Source of the DNA: JBBSMX01 sp038232935
Lineage (GTDB): Bacteria > Bacteroidota > Rhodothermia > Rhodothermales > JANQRZ01
DNA length: 22,139 nucleotides
Direction: 5' to 3'
NCBI GenBank assembly: GCA_038232935.1
Contig: JBBSMX010000066.1
Span: 1-22,139 of the forward strand
How positions within the stretch are numbered: position 1 is the first letter of the stretch; the number at the start of each line of letters is the position of its first letter. The notes beneath the pieces were generated by a model. It saw only the letters and a program-made list of their open reading frames with translations. It had not been told where the DNA came from and did no database searches. The position numbers and the translations under genes are program-made. Positions 15,064-22,139 of this stretch are shown here, piece after piece.

Positions 15064-15354
15064 ATGGAAGAGAGGCGGCCGCCCAAGAAGCCGACGAGCA
15101 TGCTCGGCAACTCGATGGGCGACGCCGCGCCCTACCTCGGGCTCGGCATCGAGATCATGATCTCGATGGTGTTCTTCGTCGTGCTTGGCTACTTCGCGGA
15201 CCGCTGGCTCGGCACGGCGCCCTGGCTGCTGATCGTGGGTGCCCTCCTGAGCCTCGTGGCGACGGGGGTGACGCTCTACCGCACGGTCCGAGAGTTGGAT
15301 GCGGCGAGCGCTCGGAAGCGGAAGAAAGGAGGCGAAGAGCCGCCACGGAAATGA
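15064..15354 (+). CDS. atpZ: AtpZ/AtpI family F-ATPase accessory membrane protein
   Basis: A 96-residue protein with two membrane segments (about 24-43 and 50-71) joined by a short loop carrying FADRWLGTAPWLL. The conserved F-ATPase 'gene 1' motif with G-x-x-(A/L)D-x-x-x-(G/T) is recognisable. The tails are basic (KRKKGG near the end). Proteins of this family are encoded at the head of atp operons and assist c-ring assembly or Mg/Ca supply; the exact role is unsettled. It follows the bactofilin gene by 6 bases and is separated from the next gene by about 190 bases containing a possible promoter. Confidence 0.85.
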   Translation: MEERRPPKKPTSMLGNSMGDAAPYLGLGIEIMISMVFFVVLGYFADRWLGTAPWLLIVGALLSLVATGVTLYRTVRELDAASARKRKKGGEEPPRK

Positions 15355-15485
15355 GTTGCTGAGGAGTCAAGCCGGGTAGACGTGCCCCCCGATTTATCCG
15401 CTTTCTGACCCGTTGGCTCGTTCAATCCTCCGCTCTTAGACGGGATTTCACCACCTCTCCCCGGCCCCTCCAACACCCCCGCCCG

Positions 15486-15492
15486 TAAATTG
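15486..15492 (+). promoter_or_regulatory. Possible -7/-10 element of the atpI-atpG genes
   Basis: TAAATTG within CCCGTAAATTGCGG, in the 190-base gap after atpZ, 53 bases before atpI. It resembles the TAnnTTTG box with one base missing. No -33 box is obvious. The rest of the gap contains no other recognised feature. Confidence 0.25.
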
Positions 15493-15544
15493 CGGCCCTG
15501 CTCGCCAGAGCGCTTAACCGACCGACGCGCAGCCTTCCTCCCGT

Positions 15545-15874
15545 ATGACTCCCGACGTATTGCTGGGTCTGACTTTGGGGGGCGGCATCGGTCTGCTGAA
15601 CGCGACGGCGAGCTACGGGCTCTATCGCCTCGTCCGGGGCCGCTCCGACAAGACGTTCTACGCCGTCGTCTTGCTCGGCCTGCTCGGACGGCTCGGCATC
15701 GCTCTCCTTCTCGTGGCACTGGTCCTCATGCTGGTGCCCGTTCATTTTTTTGCCTTCACTGGCGCGCTGCTCGTTAGCGTCGTCGTTGGCCTCGTTACCG
15801 AGACGCTCCTGATTCATCGGGGGCAGACGAGGTCGGCCGACGGAGCCGCCGCTTCACCCCGCACAACGCTGTGA
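15545..15874 (+). CDS. atpI: Probable ATP synthase subunit I (AtpI-like small membrane protein)
   Basis: A 109-residue, very hydrophobic protein with about four membrane segments (5-27, 38-60, 62-80 and 72-92 region). The gene lies between atpZ and atpB, where the AtpI-type c-ring assembly protein is normally encoded. Similarity to the family is weak at the sequence level, so the assignment rests on position, size and topology. Its TGA overlaps the GTG of atpB by four bases (GTGA), indicating translational coupling. Confidence 0.6.
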   Translation: MTPDVLLGLTLGGGIGLLNATASYGLYRLVRGRSDKTFYAVVLLGLLGRLGIALLLVALVLMLVPVHFFAFTGALLVSVVVGLVTETLLIHRGQTRSADGAAASPRTTL

Positions 15875-17226
15875 CGATCCGGTCCCTCCGCGCGCTGCTG
15901 CTCTGCACCCTCGCCTTCGCGGCGACCGCGTTCGCTGCTGCCCCGGTCGCAGGGCAGGCTGACGACCACGCCGCTGCCGACTCGGCAGCCGAGCACGTTG
16001 ACGCCGAGCACGAAGAAGCTGAATCGCTCGATGCCATCGGCCACACGATGGACGGCAACTACCTCGACTTCTCCCCGATTGGGATCGTCGAGCTGCCGCG
16101 CATCTTCCTCGTTCGCGACGCCGACGGCGGGCTCGGGCTGGAGTTCTATGGGAGCACCGAAGCCGCGCTCCGCTCGGGTCACTACGAGATGGTCGGCGGG
16201 CACGGCGAAGGCGAGGTCCATGCCGAGAGCGACCTCCACGGCGAAGCCGACGTGGCCGGCGACGCACACGGCGCGGCCGAGTTCGGCGCGGGCGAGCCGC
16301 CCACCGACAAGCTGACGATCACCCAGGAAGTCTTCGACCAGCACGAGTACCTCCACGCCGGGATGGCACGGGTCGGCGGCGACGTGCTCGTGGACTTCTC
16401 GATCACGCGGCACCTCCTCTTTGCGCTCCTCGCGGGCCTCATCCTCTGCCTCCTCTTCATCCCGGCGGCGAACCGCTACAAGCGCGGCATCGGCCGGACC
16501 GAGGCCCCGCGCGGGGCGAAGCAGAACCTGCTCGAAACCCTCGTCCTCTACATCCGCGACGAGATCGCCCGGCCCAACCTCGGCGACAAAGCAGATAAGT
16601 ACCTCCCGTACCTGCTGACGATCTTCTTCTTCGTCCTCGTCTGCAACCTCCTCGGCCTCGTCCCCTTCGGCGCGACGGCCACGGCCAACATCTCCGTCAC
16701 GGCGACGCTCGCCGCCTTCACGTTCATCATCACGCAGTTTTCCGGGTCGAAGGATTACTGGATGCACATCTTCAATCCGCCGGGGATTCCATGGTTCGTC
16801 AAGCCGATCATGATCCCCATCGAGATCATGGGGCTCTTCATCAAGCCCTTCGCACTCGCGATCCGGCTCTTCGCCAACATGCTGGCGGGGCACCTCGTGA
16901 TCCTCAACCTGATCGGGCTGATCTTCGCCATCCGGGTCCTCTTCGGCGACGGCGCCGGCTGGGGCATCTCGGTCCCGAGCGTCGGGCTGACGCTGTTCAT
17001 CTCCCTGCTCGAACTGCTCGTGGCCTTCATCCAGGCGTACGTCTTCACGATCCTGAGCGCCCTCTTCATCGGGATGGCCACGGCCGAGCACGAGCACGAC
17101 CACGATCACTCCGAAGACCACCCGATCACGGCGCACGACATTGCCGTTTCGCAGTCGAATGGGCAGCCCGTCCACAAGCAACACGCCCGGACGGTTGGTA
17201 CGGAGGCGGCGCTCTCACCCACCTGA
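15871..17226 (+). CDS. atpB: F0F1 ATP synthase subunit a
   Basis: A 451-residue protein, much longer than the 270 or so of E. coli. Residues 1-30 are a cleavable signal peptide, as in Bacteroidota AtpB. Residues 31-175 are a periplasmic-side, Glu/Asp/His/Ala-rich region. Membrane helices begin at about 181. The essential Arg is R332 in FALAIRLFANMLAGH, opposite the c-ring carboxylate. LLELLVAFIQAYVFTILSALF is the last helix. The tail, 405-451, starts EHEHDHDHSEDH. The subunit provides the proton half-channels. GTG 15871 overlaps the atpI stop. 110 bases separate it from atpE. Confidence 0.96.
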   Translation: MTIRSLRALLLCTLAFAATAFAAAPVAGQADDHAAADSAAEHVDAEHEEAESLDAIGHTMDGNYLDFSPIGIVELPRIFLVRDADGGLGLEFYGSTEAALRSGHYEMVGGHGEGEVHAESDLHGEADVAGDAHGAAEFGAGEPPTDKLTITQEVFDQHEYLHAGMARVGGDVLVDFSITRHLLFALLAGLILCLLFIPAANRYKRGIGRTEAPRGAKQNLLETLVLYIRDEIARPNLGDKADKYLPYLLTIFFFVLVCNLLGLVPFGATATANISVTATLAAFTFIITQFSGSKDYWMHIFNPPGIPWFVKPIMIPIEIMGLFIKPFALAIRLFANMLAGHLVILNLIGLIFAIRVLFGDGAGWGISVPSVGLTLFISLLELLVAFIQAYVFTILSALFIGMATAEHEHDHDHSEDHPITAHDIAVSQSNGQPVHKQHARTVGTEAALSPT

Positions 17227-17336
17227 GCCCTGCGCTTCGCGACGGCTTCCCCGAACGTTCGCCTCGCTTTGACAACTTGCGAGCCTCGCGCTCGTCACCC
17301 CTAACAACCCCCCTACACCCAACACGAGTTTCTACA

Positions 17337-17573
17337 ATGGACGCTGTTTCTCTCGCATGGCTTGGTGCCGGCCTCGGTGCCGGCCTCGCCACTATCGGTG
17401 CCGGCATGGGCATCGGCCGCCTCGCTGCCAGCGCGCTTGAGGGCGCGGCCCGTCAGCCCGAGGCCAGCGGCGACCTCCGGACCACGATGATCATCGCCGC
17501 GGCCCTCATCGAGGGCGTGGCGTTCTTCGGTCTGGTGATCTGTATCCTCCTCGTCTTCAAGACGGCCGTCTAA
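17337..17573 (+). CDS. atpE: F0F1 ATP synthase subunit c
   Basis: A 78-residue proteolipid made of two membrane hairpin helices. The N-terminal helix carries the packed glycine pattern GAGLGAGLATIGAGMGIG, the polar loop reads ARQPEA, and the ion-binding carboxylate is E59 in AALIEGVAFF. Residues typical of sodium-binding rings (Gln in helix 1, Ser/Thr after the Glu) are absent, so a proton-driven enzyme is likely. The start is ATG 17337: the frame stays open far upstream, but only this start gives the family length. No Shine-Dalgarno sequence; the preceding bases are ACGAGTTTCTACA. A hairpin follows in the gap before atpF. Confidence 0.96.
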   Translation: MDAVSLAWLGAGLGAGLATIGAGMGIGRLAASALEGAARQPEASGDLRTTMIIAAALIEGVAFFGLVICILLVFKTAV

Positions 17574-17616
17574 GCGGCCACTCTTTCGAAAGCGACACCC
17601 CCGCGCGAAGAGGGGC

Positions 17617-17645
17617 GGCCAGCGCGGCAGCACGCCGCGCCGGCC
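17617..17645 (+). repeat. Hairpin between atpE and atpF
   Basis: GGCCAGCGCGGC (17617-17628) and GCCGCGCCGGCC (17634-17645) form a 12-bp stem with one A-C mismatch and a 5-nt loop. It could protect the atpE message or attenuate read-through, since subunit c is needed in several-fold excess. No T-run follows. Confidence 0.6.
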
Positions 17646-17697
17646 GCTCTCCCTTTCGATCTCCGACTGTCCCGGCCCGCCCTCTGCCGTCCCGATT

Positions 17698-18210
17698 ATG
17701 ATCTTCTTCCTCGCCCAGAGTAGCCCGCTCGCGCCCAACCTCGGGTTGATCTTCTGGATCGTGATCTCGTTCCTGCTGCTGCTCTTCGTGCTGAGCAAGT
17801 ACGCCTGGGGGCCGATCACGGCCGCCCTCACTGAGCGTGAGCAGACCATCGAAACCTCGCTGACGCGTGCCGAGAAGGCGCTCGCCGAGGCTAAGCAGCT
17901 CGCCGCCGACAACGAGAAGGCCCGGCGCGAGGCGGAGCTCGAAGCGCAGAGGATCATGCGCGACGCCCGCGAGGCCGCCGAGGCTTCGCGCGCCGAGCAG
18001 GTGGACAAGACCCGCCAGCAGATCCGCCAGATGCAGGCCCAGGCCGAGTCCGAGATCGAGCGCGAGAAGCAGCAGGCCCTCGCCGAGCTCCGCGCCGAAG
18101 TCGCCGATCTCGCGATCCTCGCCGCCGAGAAGATCCTCCACGAGAACCTCGACGCTGGCCGTCAGAAGAAGCTCGTGCAGGACTTCATCACCGACCTTCC
18201 GAAAAACTAG
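17698..18210 (+). CDS. atpF: F0F1 ATP synthase subunit b
   Basis: A 170-residue protein. One N-terminal membrane helix (about 14-34, LGLIFWIVISFLLLLFVL) is followed by KYAWGPITAALTEREQTIE. A long charged coiled coil (about 50-150, rich in Ala/Glu/Arg/Gln) runs to the C-terminus ILHENLDAGRQKKLVQDFIT. It forms the peripheral stalk that holds the F1 head and delta subunit to F0. Only one b gene is present, so a homodimer is expected. It is 124 bases after atpE and 67 before atpH. Confidence 0.95.
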   Translation: MIFFLAQSSPLAPNLGLIFWIVISFLLLLFVLSKYAWGPITAALTEREQTIETSLTRAEKALAEAKQLAADNEKARREAELEAQRIMRDAREAAEASRAEQVDKTRQQIRQMQAQAESEIEREKQQALAELRAEVADLAILAAEKILHENLDAGRQKKLVQDFITDLPKN

Positions 18211-18220
18211 TTCTGGGTTG

Positions 18221-18256
18221 GAGGTGGTGGGTTTTGAGTAGTTCCCCCACAACCTC
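18221..18256 (+). repeat. Inverted repeat between atpF and atpH
   Basis: GAGGTGGTGGG (18221-18231) and CCCACAACCTC (18246-18256) pair over 11 bp with one mismatch. Outer GGTTGG (18216-18221) also has a partner in CCAACC (18270-18275). It fills most of the 67-base spacer. Confidence 0.45.
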
Positions 18257-18277
18257 GAACCGCTAACCCCCAACCTG

Positions 18278-18832
18278 ATGAGCGACGCAACGGTAGCCCG
18301 CCGCTACGCCCAGGCCCTCTACCAGGAGGCCGAGGCCACCGGCCAGGCCGAGCGCATCGACGAGGACATGAAGGGCGTGCAGGAGAGCCTGGACGCCTCG
18401 CGCGAGCTCGACCTCTTCTTCCGGAGCCCCGTCATCGCCCGCGAGAAGAAGGAGGCCGTCATCGGCAAGCTCTTCGACGGGAAGGTGGCCCCGCTCATCG
18501 TCCGGCTCATGCGGCTGCTCGTCCAGAAAGGCCGCGAGGACATCCTCCCGGCCGTCGTCCGCCAATACAGTGCCCTCCGCGACGAGCAGCTCGGCGTCGT
18601 CGAGGCGACCGTGAAGACGGCGATGCCGATGGAGTACGACGAGACGGAGTCGCTCCGCAAAACGCTCGAAGCGCGGACCGGCAAGAGCGTCCGCCTGCGG
18701 ATCGAGGTCGTGCCCGAGCTGATCGGCGGCGCCGTCGTCCGCATCGGCGACCGCGTCTACGACGGCAGCGTCCAGCACCAACTCGAATCGCTCCGGGACC
18801 AGCTCGAAGAGCGCGCCTACCTGAGTAATTAA
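18278..18832 (+). CDS. atpH: F0F1 ATP synthase subunit delta
   Basis: A 184-residue protein of usual length. The N-terminal helical domain starts VARRYAQALYQEAEATGQ, with LFFRSPVIAREKKEAVI and FDGKVAPLIVRLMRLLVQKGRE in the middle. The C-terminal domain contains VRLRIEVVPELIGGAVVRIGDRVYDGSV, the conserved 'D..LIGG..V.IGD...DGS' block. It caps the F1 alpha-beta ring and joins it to the b-subunit stalk. Confidence 0.95.
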   Translation: MSDATVARRYAQALYQEAEATGQAERIDEDMKGVQESLDASRELDLFFRSPVIAREKKEAVIGKLFDGKVAPLIVRLMRLLVQKGREDILPAVVRQYSALRDEQLGVVEATVKTAMPMEYDETESLRKTLEARTGKSVRLRIEVVPELIGGAVVRIGDRVYDGSVQHQLESLRDQLEERAYLSN

Positions 18833-18838
18833 TCATTC

Positions 18839-18867
18839 GTAAGGGCGGGTTTCAAACCCGCTCCTAC
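18839..18867. repeat. GTA..TAC palindromic element between atpH and atpA
   Basis: A 29-nt near-palindrome centred on C18853. The core GCGGGTTTCAAACCCGC (18845-18861) is perfect, and the outer arms GTAAGG and TCCTAC have one mismatch and one wobble. It lies immediately after the atpH stop. Its ends and left flank (AATCATTCGTA) match the element at 20494-20521. Confidence 0.75.
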
Positions 18868-18884
18868 CGCGACACCCAGACACT

Positions 18885-20486
<1,602 letters not shown>

Positions 20487-20493
20487 TCAATCC

Positions 20494-20521
20494 GTAGGGG
20501 CGCAGCGCGCTGCGCCCCTAC
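20494..20521. repeat. Perfect 28-bp palindrome between atpA and atpG
   Basis: GTAGGGGCGCAGCG (20494-20507) is followed directly by its exact reverse complement (20508-20521). It sits 7 bases after the atpA stop and 13 before the atpG start. It shares the GTA(G/A)GGGCG...TAC ends and left flank with the element at 18839-18867. No T-run follows. Confidence 0.85.
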
Positions 20522-20534
20522 ACTGTGATCTGAC

Positions 20535-21461
20535 ATGGCTTCTCTCCGCGACATCCGCACGCGCATCGCGTCGGTCCAGAACACGCAGCAGATCACCCGC
20601 GCCATGAAGATGGTGGCGGCGGCGAAGCTGCGCCGGGCGCAGGAGCAGATCTTCCAGACCCGCCCCTACGCGTTCAAGATCCGCGAGATGATCGGGCACC
20701 TCCGCGAGTTCGTGGACCCGACGAGCCACCCGCTGTTCCAGCCGCGCGAGGCGGCCGAGAACGTGCTCGTCGTCGTCGTCACGTCGGATCGCGGGCTCGC
20801 CGGGGCGTTCAACGCCAACGTCCTCAAAGCCGCCGAGGCCGCCATCGACGCGCAGTATCCCACGCTGCGCGGTACCCCGCACCTCAAAATCATGGCCGTC
20901 GGTCGGAAGGCGCACGACTACTTCCGCAAGCGCGGCTTCACGCTCGTCGGCGACTACCGGGGCTTCTTCAACGACCTCACCTTCGGCCGCACCGACGCGA
21001 TTGCCGACCGGGTCGTGGAGGGCTGGTACGAGGAGGAGTGGGACGAGGTCGTCATCGTCTACAACGAGTTCAAGAACACGATCGCGCAGAACCGCATCGT
21101 CGAGCCCTTCCTGCCGATCCCGACGGGTACGTTCACGACGCCGGTGATGGAGGAGAGCGAGGGGTACCGCGCCGCCGAAACGGACGGACGCCGCGACGTG
21201 GACTACATCTTCGAGCCCGACGCCGAGACGATCCTCAAACAGCTCATCCCGCAGTACCTCAGCTACCAGCTCTGGCGGATCGTGCTCGAGAGCAACGCCG
21301 CCGAGCAGGGCGCGCGCATGGTGGCGATGGACAACGCCACGAGCAACGCGGGTGAGCTCCTCGACCAGCTCCGGCTGACGTACAACCGCGCCCGCCAGGC
21401 CGCGATCACGACGGAGATCATCGAGATCTCCTCCGGGGCCGACGCGCTCAGCCAAGCGTAG
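20535..21461 (+). CDS. atpG: F0F1 ATP synthase subunit gamma
   Basis: A 308-residue protein. The N-terminal helix SLRDIRTRIASVQNTQQITR, AMKMVAAAKLRRAQ and the C-terminal helix QLRLTYNRARQAAITTEIIE, ending SGADAL, form the antiparallel coiled coil of the rotor shaft. The central domain has VVVTSDRGLAGAFNANV. This is the rotating shaft that couples c-ring rotation to catalysis. It is the last atp gene in the cluster. A strong hairpin follows 25 bases after the stop codon. Confidence 0.97.
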   Translation: MASLRDIRTRIASVQNTQQITRAMKMVAAAKLRRAQEQIFQTRPYAFKIREMIGHLREFVDPTSHPLFQPREAAENVLVVVVTSDRGLAGAFNANVLKAAEAAIDAQYPTLRGTPHLKIMAVGRKAHDYFRKRGFTLVGDYRGFFNDLTFGRTDAIADRVVEGWYEEEWDEVVIVYNEFKNTIAQNRIVEPFLPIPTGTFTTPVMEESEGYRAAETDGRRDVDYIFEPDAETILKQLIPQYLSYQLWRIVLESNAAEQGARMVAMDNATSNAGELLDQLRLTYNRARQAAITTEIIEISSGADALSQA

Positions 21462-21486
21462 GCCAGACGACAAGACAGAAAAACGA

Positions 21487-21520
21487 AGAGGGGGTGCTGC
21501 ATGCGTGCGGCACCCCCTCT
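21487..21520. terminator. Hairpin ending the atp cluster, possibly bidirectional
   Basis: AGAGGGGGTGC (21487-21497) and GCACCCCCTCT (21510-21520) form a perfect 11-bp stem with a 12-nt loop. In the plus direction no T-run follows. In the minus direction the stem is followed by TTCGTTTTT (plus AAAAACGAA at 21479-21487), which is a better intrinsic terminator. Confidence 0.7.
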
Positions 21521-21547
21521 ACCGCTTAAATCATCACGCACGCAATC

Positions 21548-22033
21548 ATGCCACCGATCACACAATACTACGGGATGGACCGTCGGCAACCGACGAATTC
21601 TGATGTCTTGGTCTGGCGGTATATCGACTTCACGAAGTACGTCTCGCTTCTAGAGTCGAGTGCGCTGTTTTTTAGTCGAGCGGATCTGGTAAACGATCCG
21701 TTTGAGGGTTCGTTGCCTAGCCCGACGACGCAACGTCGTCCTGAGAAGTACGCTGATCGTGACGATGCCAATGAGCATCTCGAGAAGCTAGCACGTGCCC
21801 GTAAGGAATGGCGCAGACAGGTATACCTCAGTTGTTGGCATATGAGCGATTACGAGTCTGCGGCGATGTGGAATTTGTATTCAAAAACAGATGAGTCAGT
21901 CGCTATACAGTCATCTTATTCATCACTCCTCAACTGCTTACCCGAAAGAAATGACTTCGGTGAGTTCTACATCGGCAGAGTGTCGTACATCGACTATGAA
22001 GGGGCTGTCCTAGATAACGGTCCAGCTCAGTAG
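21548..22033 (+). pseudogene. DUF2971-type gene truncated by an insertion sequence
   Basis: A 161-codon frame. Codons 1-151 resemble the N-terminal part of DUF2971 proteins: VWRYIDFTKYVSLLESSALF, FSRADLVNDPFEGSLP (the ND-P-(F/Y)-E motif), VYLSCWHMSDYESAAMWNLY, SKTDESVAIQSSYSSL and FYIGRVSYIDYE. Full-length members run roughly 250-300 residues, so about half is missing. Codons 152-161 (GAVLDNGPAQ) come from the IS end beginning at 22001. The function of DUF2971 is not established. Base composition is clearly less GC-rich than the atp genes next door, suggesting transfer. The start may be ATG 21548 or ATG 21575. The rest of the gene should lie beyond the IS, outside the window. Confidence 0.75.
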
Positions 22034-22139
22034 CGTCTTCAGCAAGTTACTCGGCGGAGCGTAGTTGAACCGCCACTCGCATTCCTTCAAGAACAGCTCG
22101 AAATGAGCCTTCGGGATCCCATTATACCGCCGCAGGTGC
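22001..22139 (-). mobile_element. End of an IS1595-type insertion sequence (partial)
   Basis: The homology of the DUF2971 frame stops at 22000. GGGGCTGTCCTAGATAACGG (22001-22020) then has the look of an IS1595-family terminal inverted repeat, with the transposase stop codon inside it. The other IS end and any target duplication are beyond the window. If the usual 8-bp duplication applies, the copy on this side would be 21993-22000. Confidence 0.65.
22010..22139 (-). CDS. IS1595 family transposase, C-terminal end (partial)
   Basis: The minus-strand frame (full codons from 22138) reads HLRRYNGIPKAHFELFLKEC then EWRFNYAPPSNLLKTLLSWT and VI, ending with TAG at 22012-22010. The 'RRYNGI....F.LFLKECEWRFNY' block followed by a short 'L...L..W' helix is the end of the ISXO2/IS1595-type DDE transposase domain. 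The last catalytic Glu lies in this terminal part of the domain, but I cannot map it on so short a piece. 42 residues are visible; the rest of the roughly 220-320 residue protein is outside. The stop codon lies in the putative terminal repeat. Confidence 0.75.
   Translation of the reverse strand, partial: HLRRYNGIPKAHFELFLKECEWRFNYAPPSNLLKTLLSWTVI

Noticed and set aside
15814..17184. Minus-strand 456-codon open frame opposite atpB
   Set aside because: Shadow of atpB; extreme Asp/Glu/Arg/Val composition and no recognisable domain.
17290..17330. CTAACCCC/ACCCAAC-like runs before atpE, similar to those before atpH (18261-18276)
   Set aside because: Short C-rich similarity only; not enough to call a repeat family or regulatory site.
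16791..17336. Upstream extension of the atpE frame to 260 codons
   Set aside because: It overlaps atpB and gives Arg/His-rich nonsense. Subunit c is a 78-residue proteolipid starting at 17337.
20487..21473. Minus-strand 328-codon open frame opposite atpG
   Set aside because: Shadow of the gamma subunit gene and without domain features.

Overview
The window is GC-rich, densely packed bacterial chromosome. Gene content and arrangement point to the Bacteroidota/Rhodothermota side of the tree, probably a Rhodothermales-type bacterium. The clues are an atp operon of the form M23 peptidase - bactofilin - atpZ - atpI - atpB(signal peptide, long acidic N-terminus) - E - F - H - A - G with no atpD/atpC, an OmpA protein carrying PKD domains, and mostly weak Shine-Dalgarno sequences. 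The taxonomic placement is inference; there is no rRNA here.

Left part (1-5861, plus strand): the end of an ECF sigma factor, tRNA-Val(CAC) with its own promoter and terminator, a MEMO1-like protein with altered metal ligands, a DUF2520 Rossmann protein, an unrecognised helical protein overlapping a cyclophilin lipoprotein, then lysyl-tRNA synthetase. The lysS frame runs about 123 codons past the normal end of the enzyme into two tandem YegP/DUF1508-like modules written in visibly less GC-rich DNA. This is the most unusual object in the window.

Middle (5861-13363): an MFS exporter overlaps the end of lysS. It is followed by a soluble triple-PAS histidine kinase, convergent queG (epoxyqueuosine reductase), an OmpA-family outer-membrane protein (barrel, two PKD domains, peptidoglycan-binding domain, Asp/Met-rich repeat tail) and rpsT. 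The last three are on the minus strand, and ompA and rpsT have clear terminators.

Right part (13520-21461, plus strand): an envelope/energy block. A membrane-anchored M23 endopeptidase and a bactofilin precede the ATP synthase genes for AtpZ, AtpI, a, c, b, delta, alpha and gamma. Each of the four gaps between atpE, atpF, atpH, atpA and atpG holds an inverted repeat, and two of these belong to one palindrome family with GTAGGGGCG-type ends.

Right end (21487-22139): after a strong hairpin comes a low-GC DUF2971-type gene whose 3' part has been cut off by an IS1595-type insertion sequence, whose transposase end is read on the minus strand and runs off the window.
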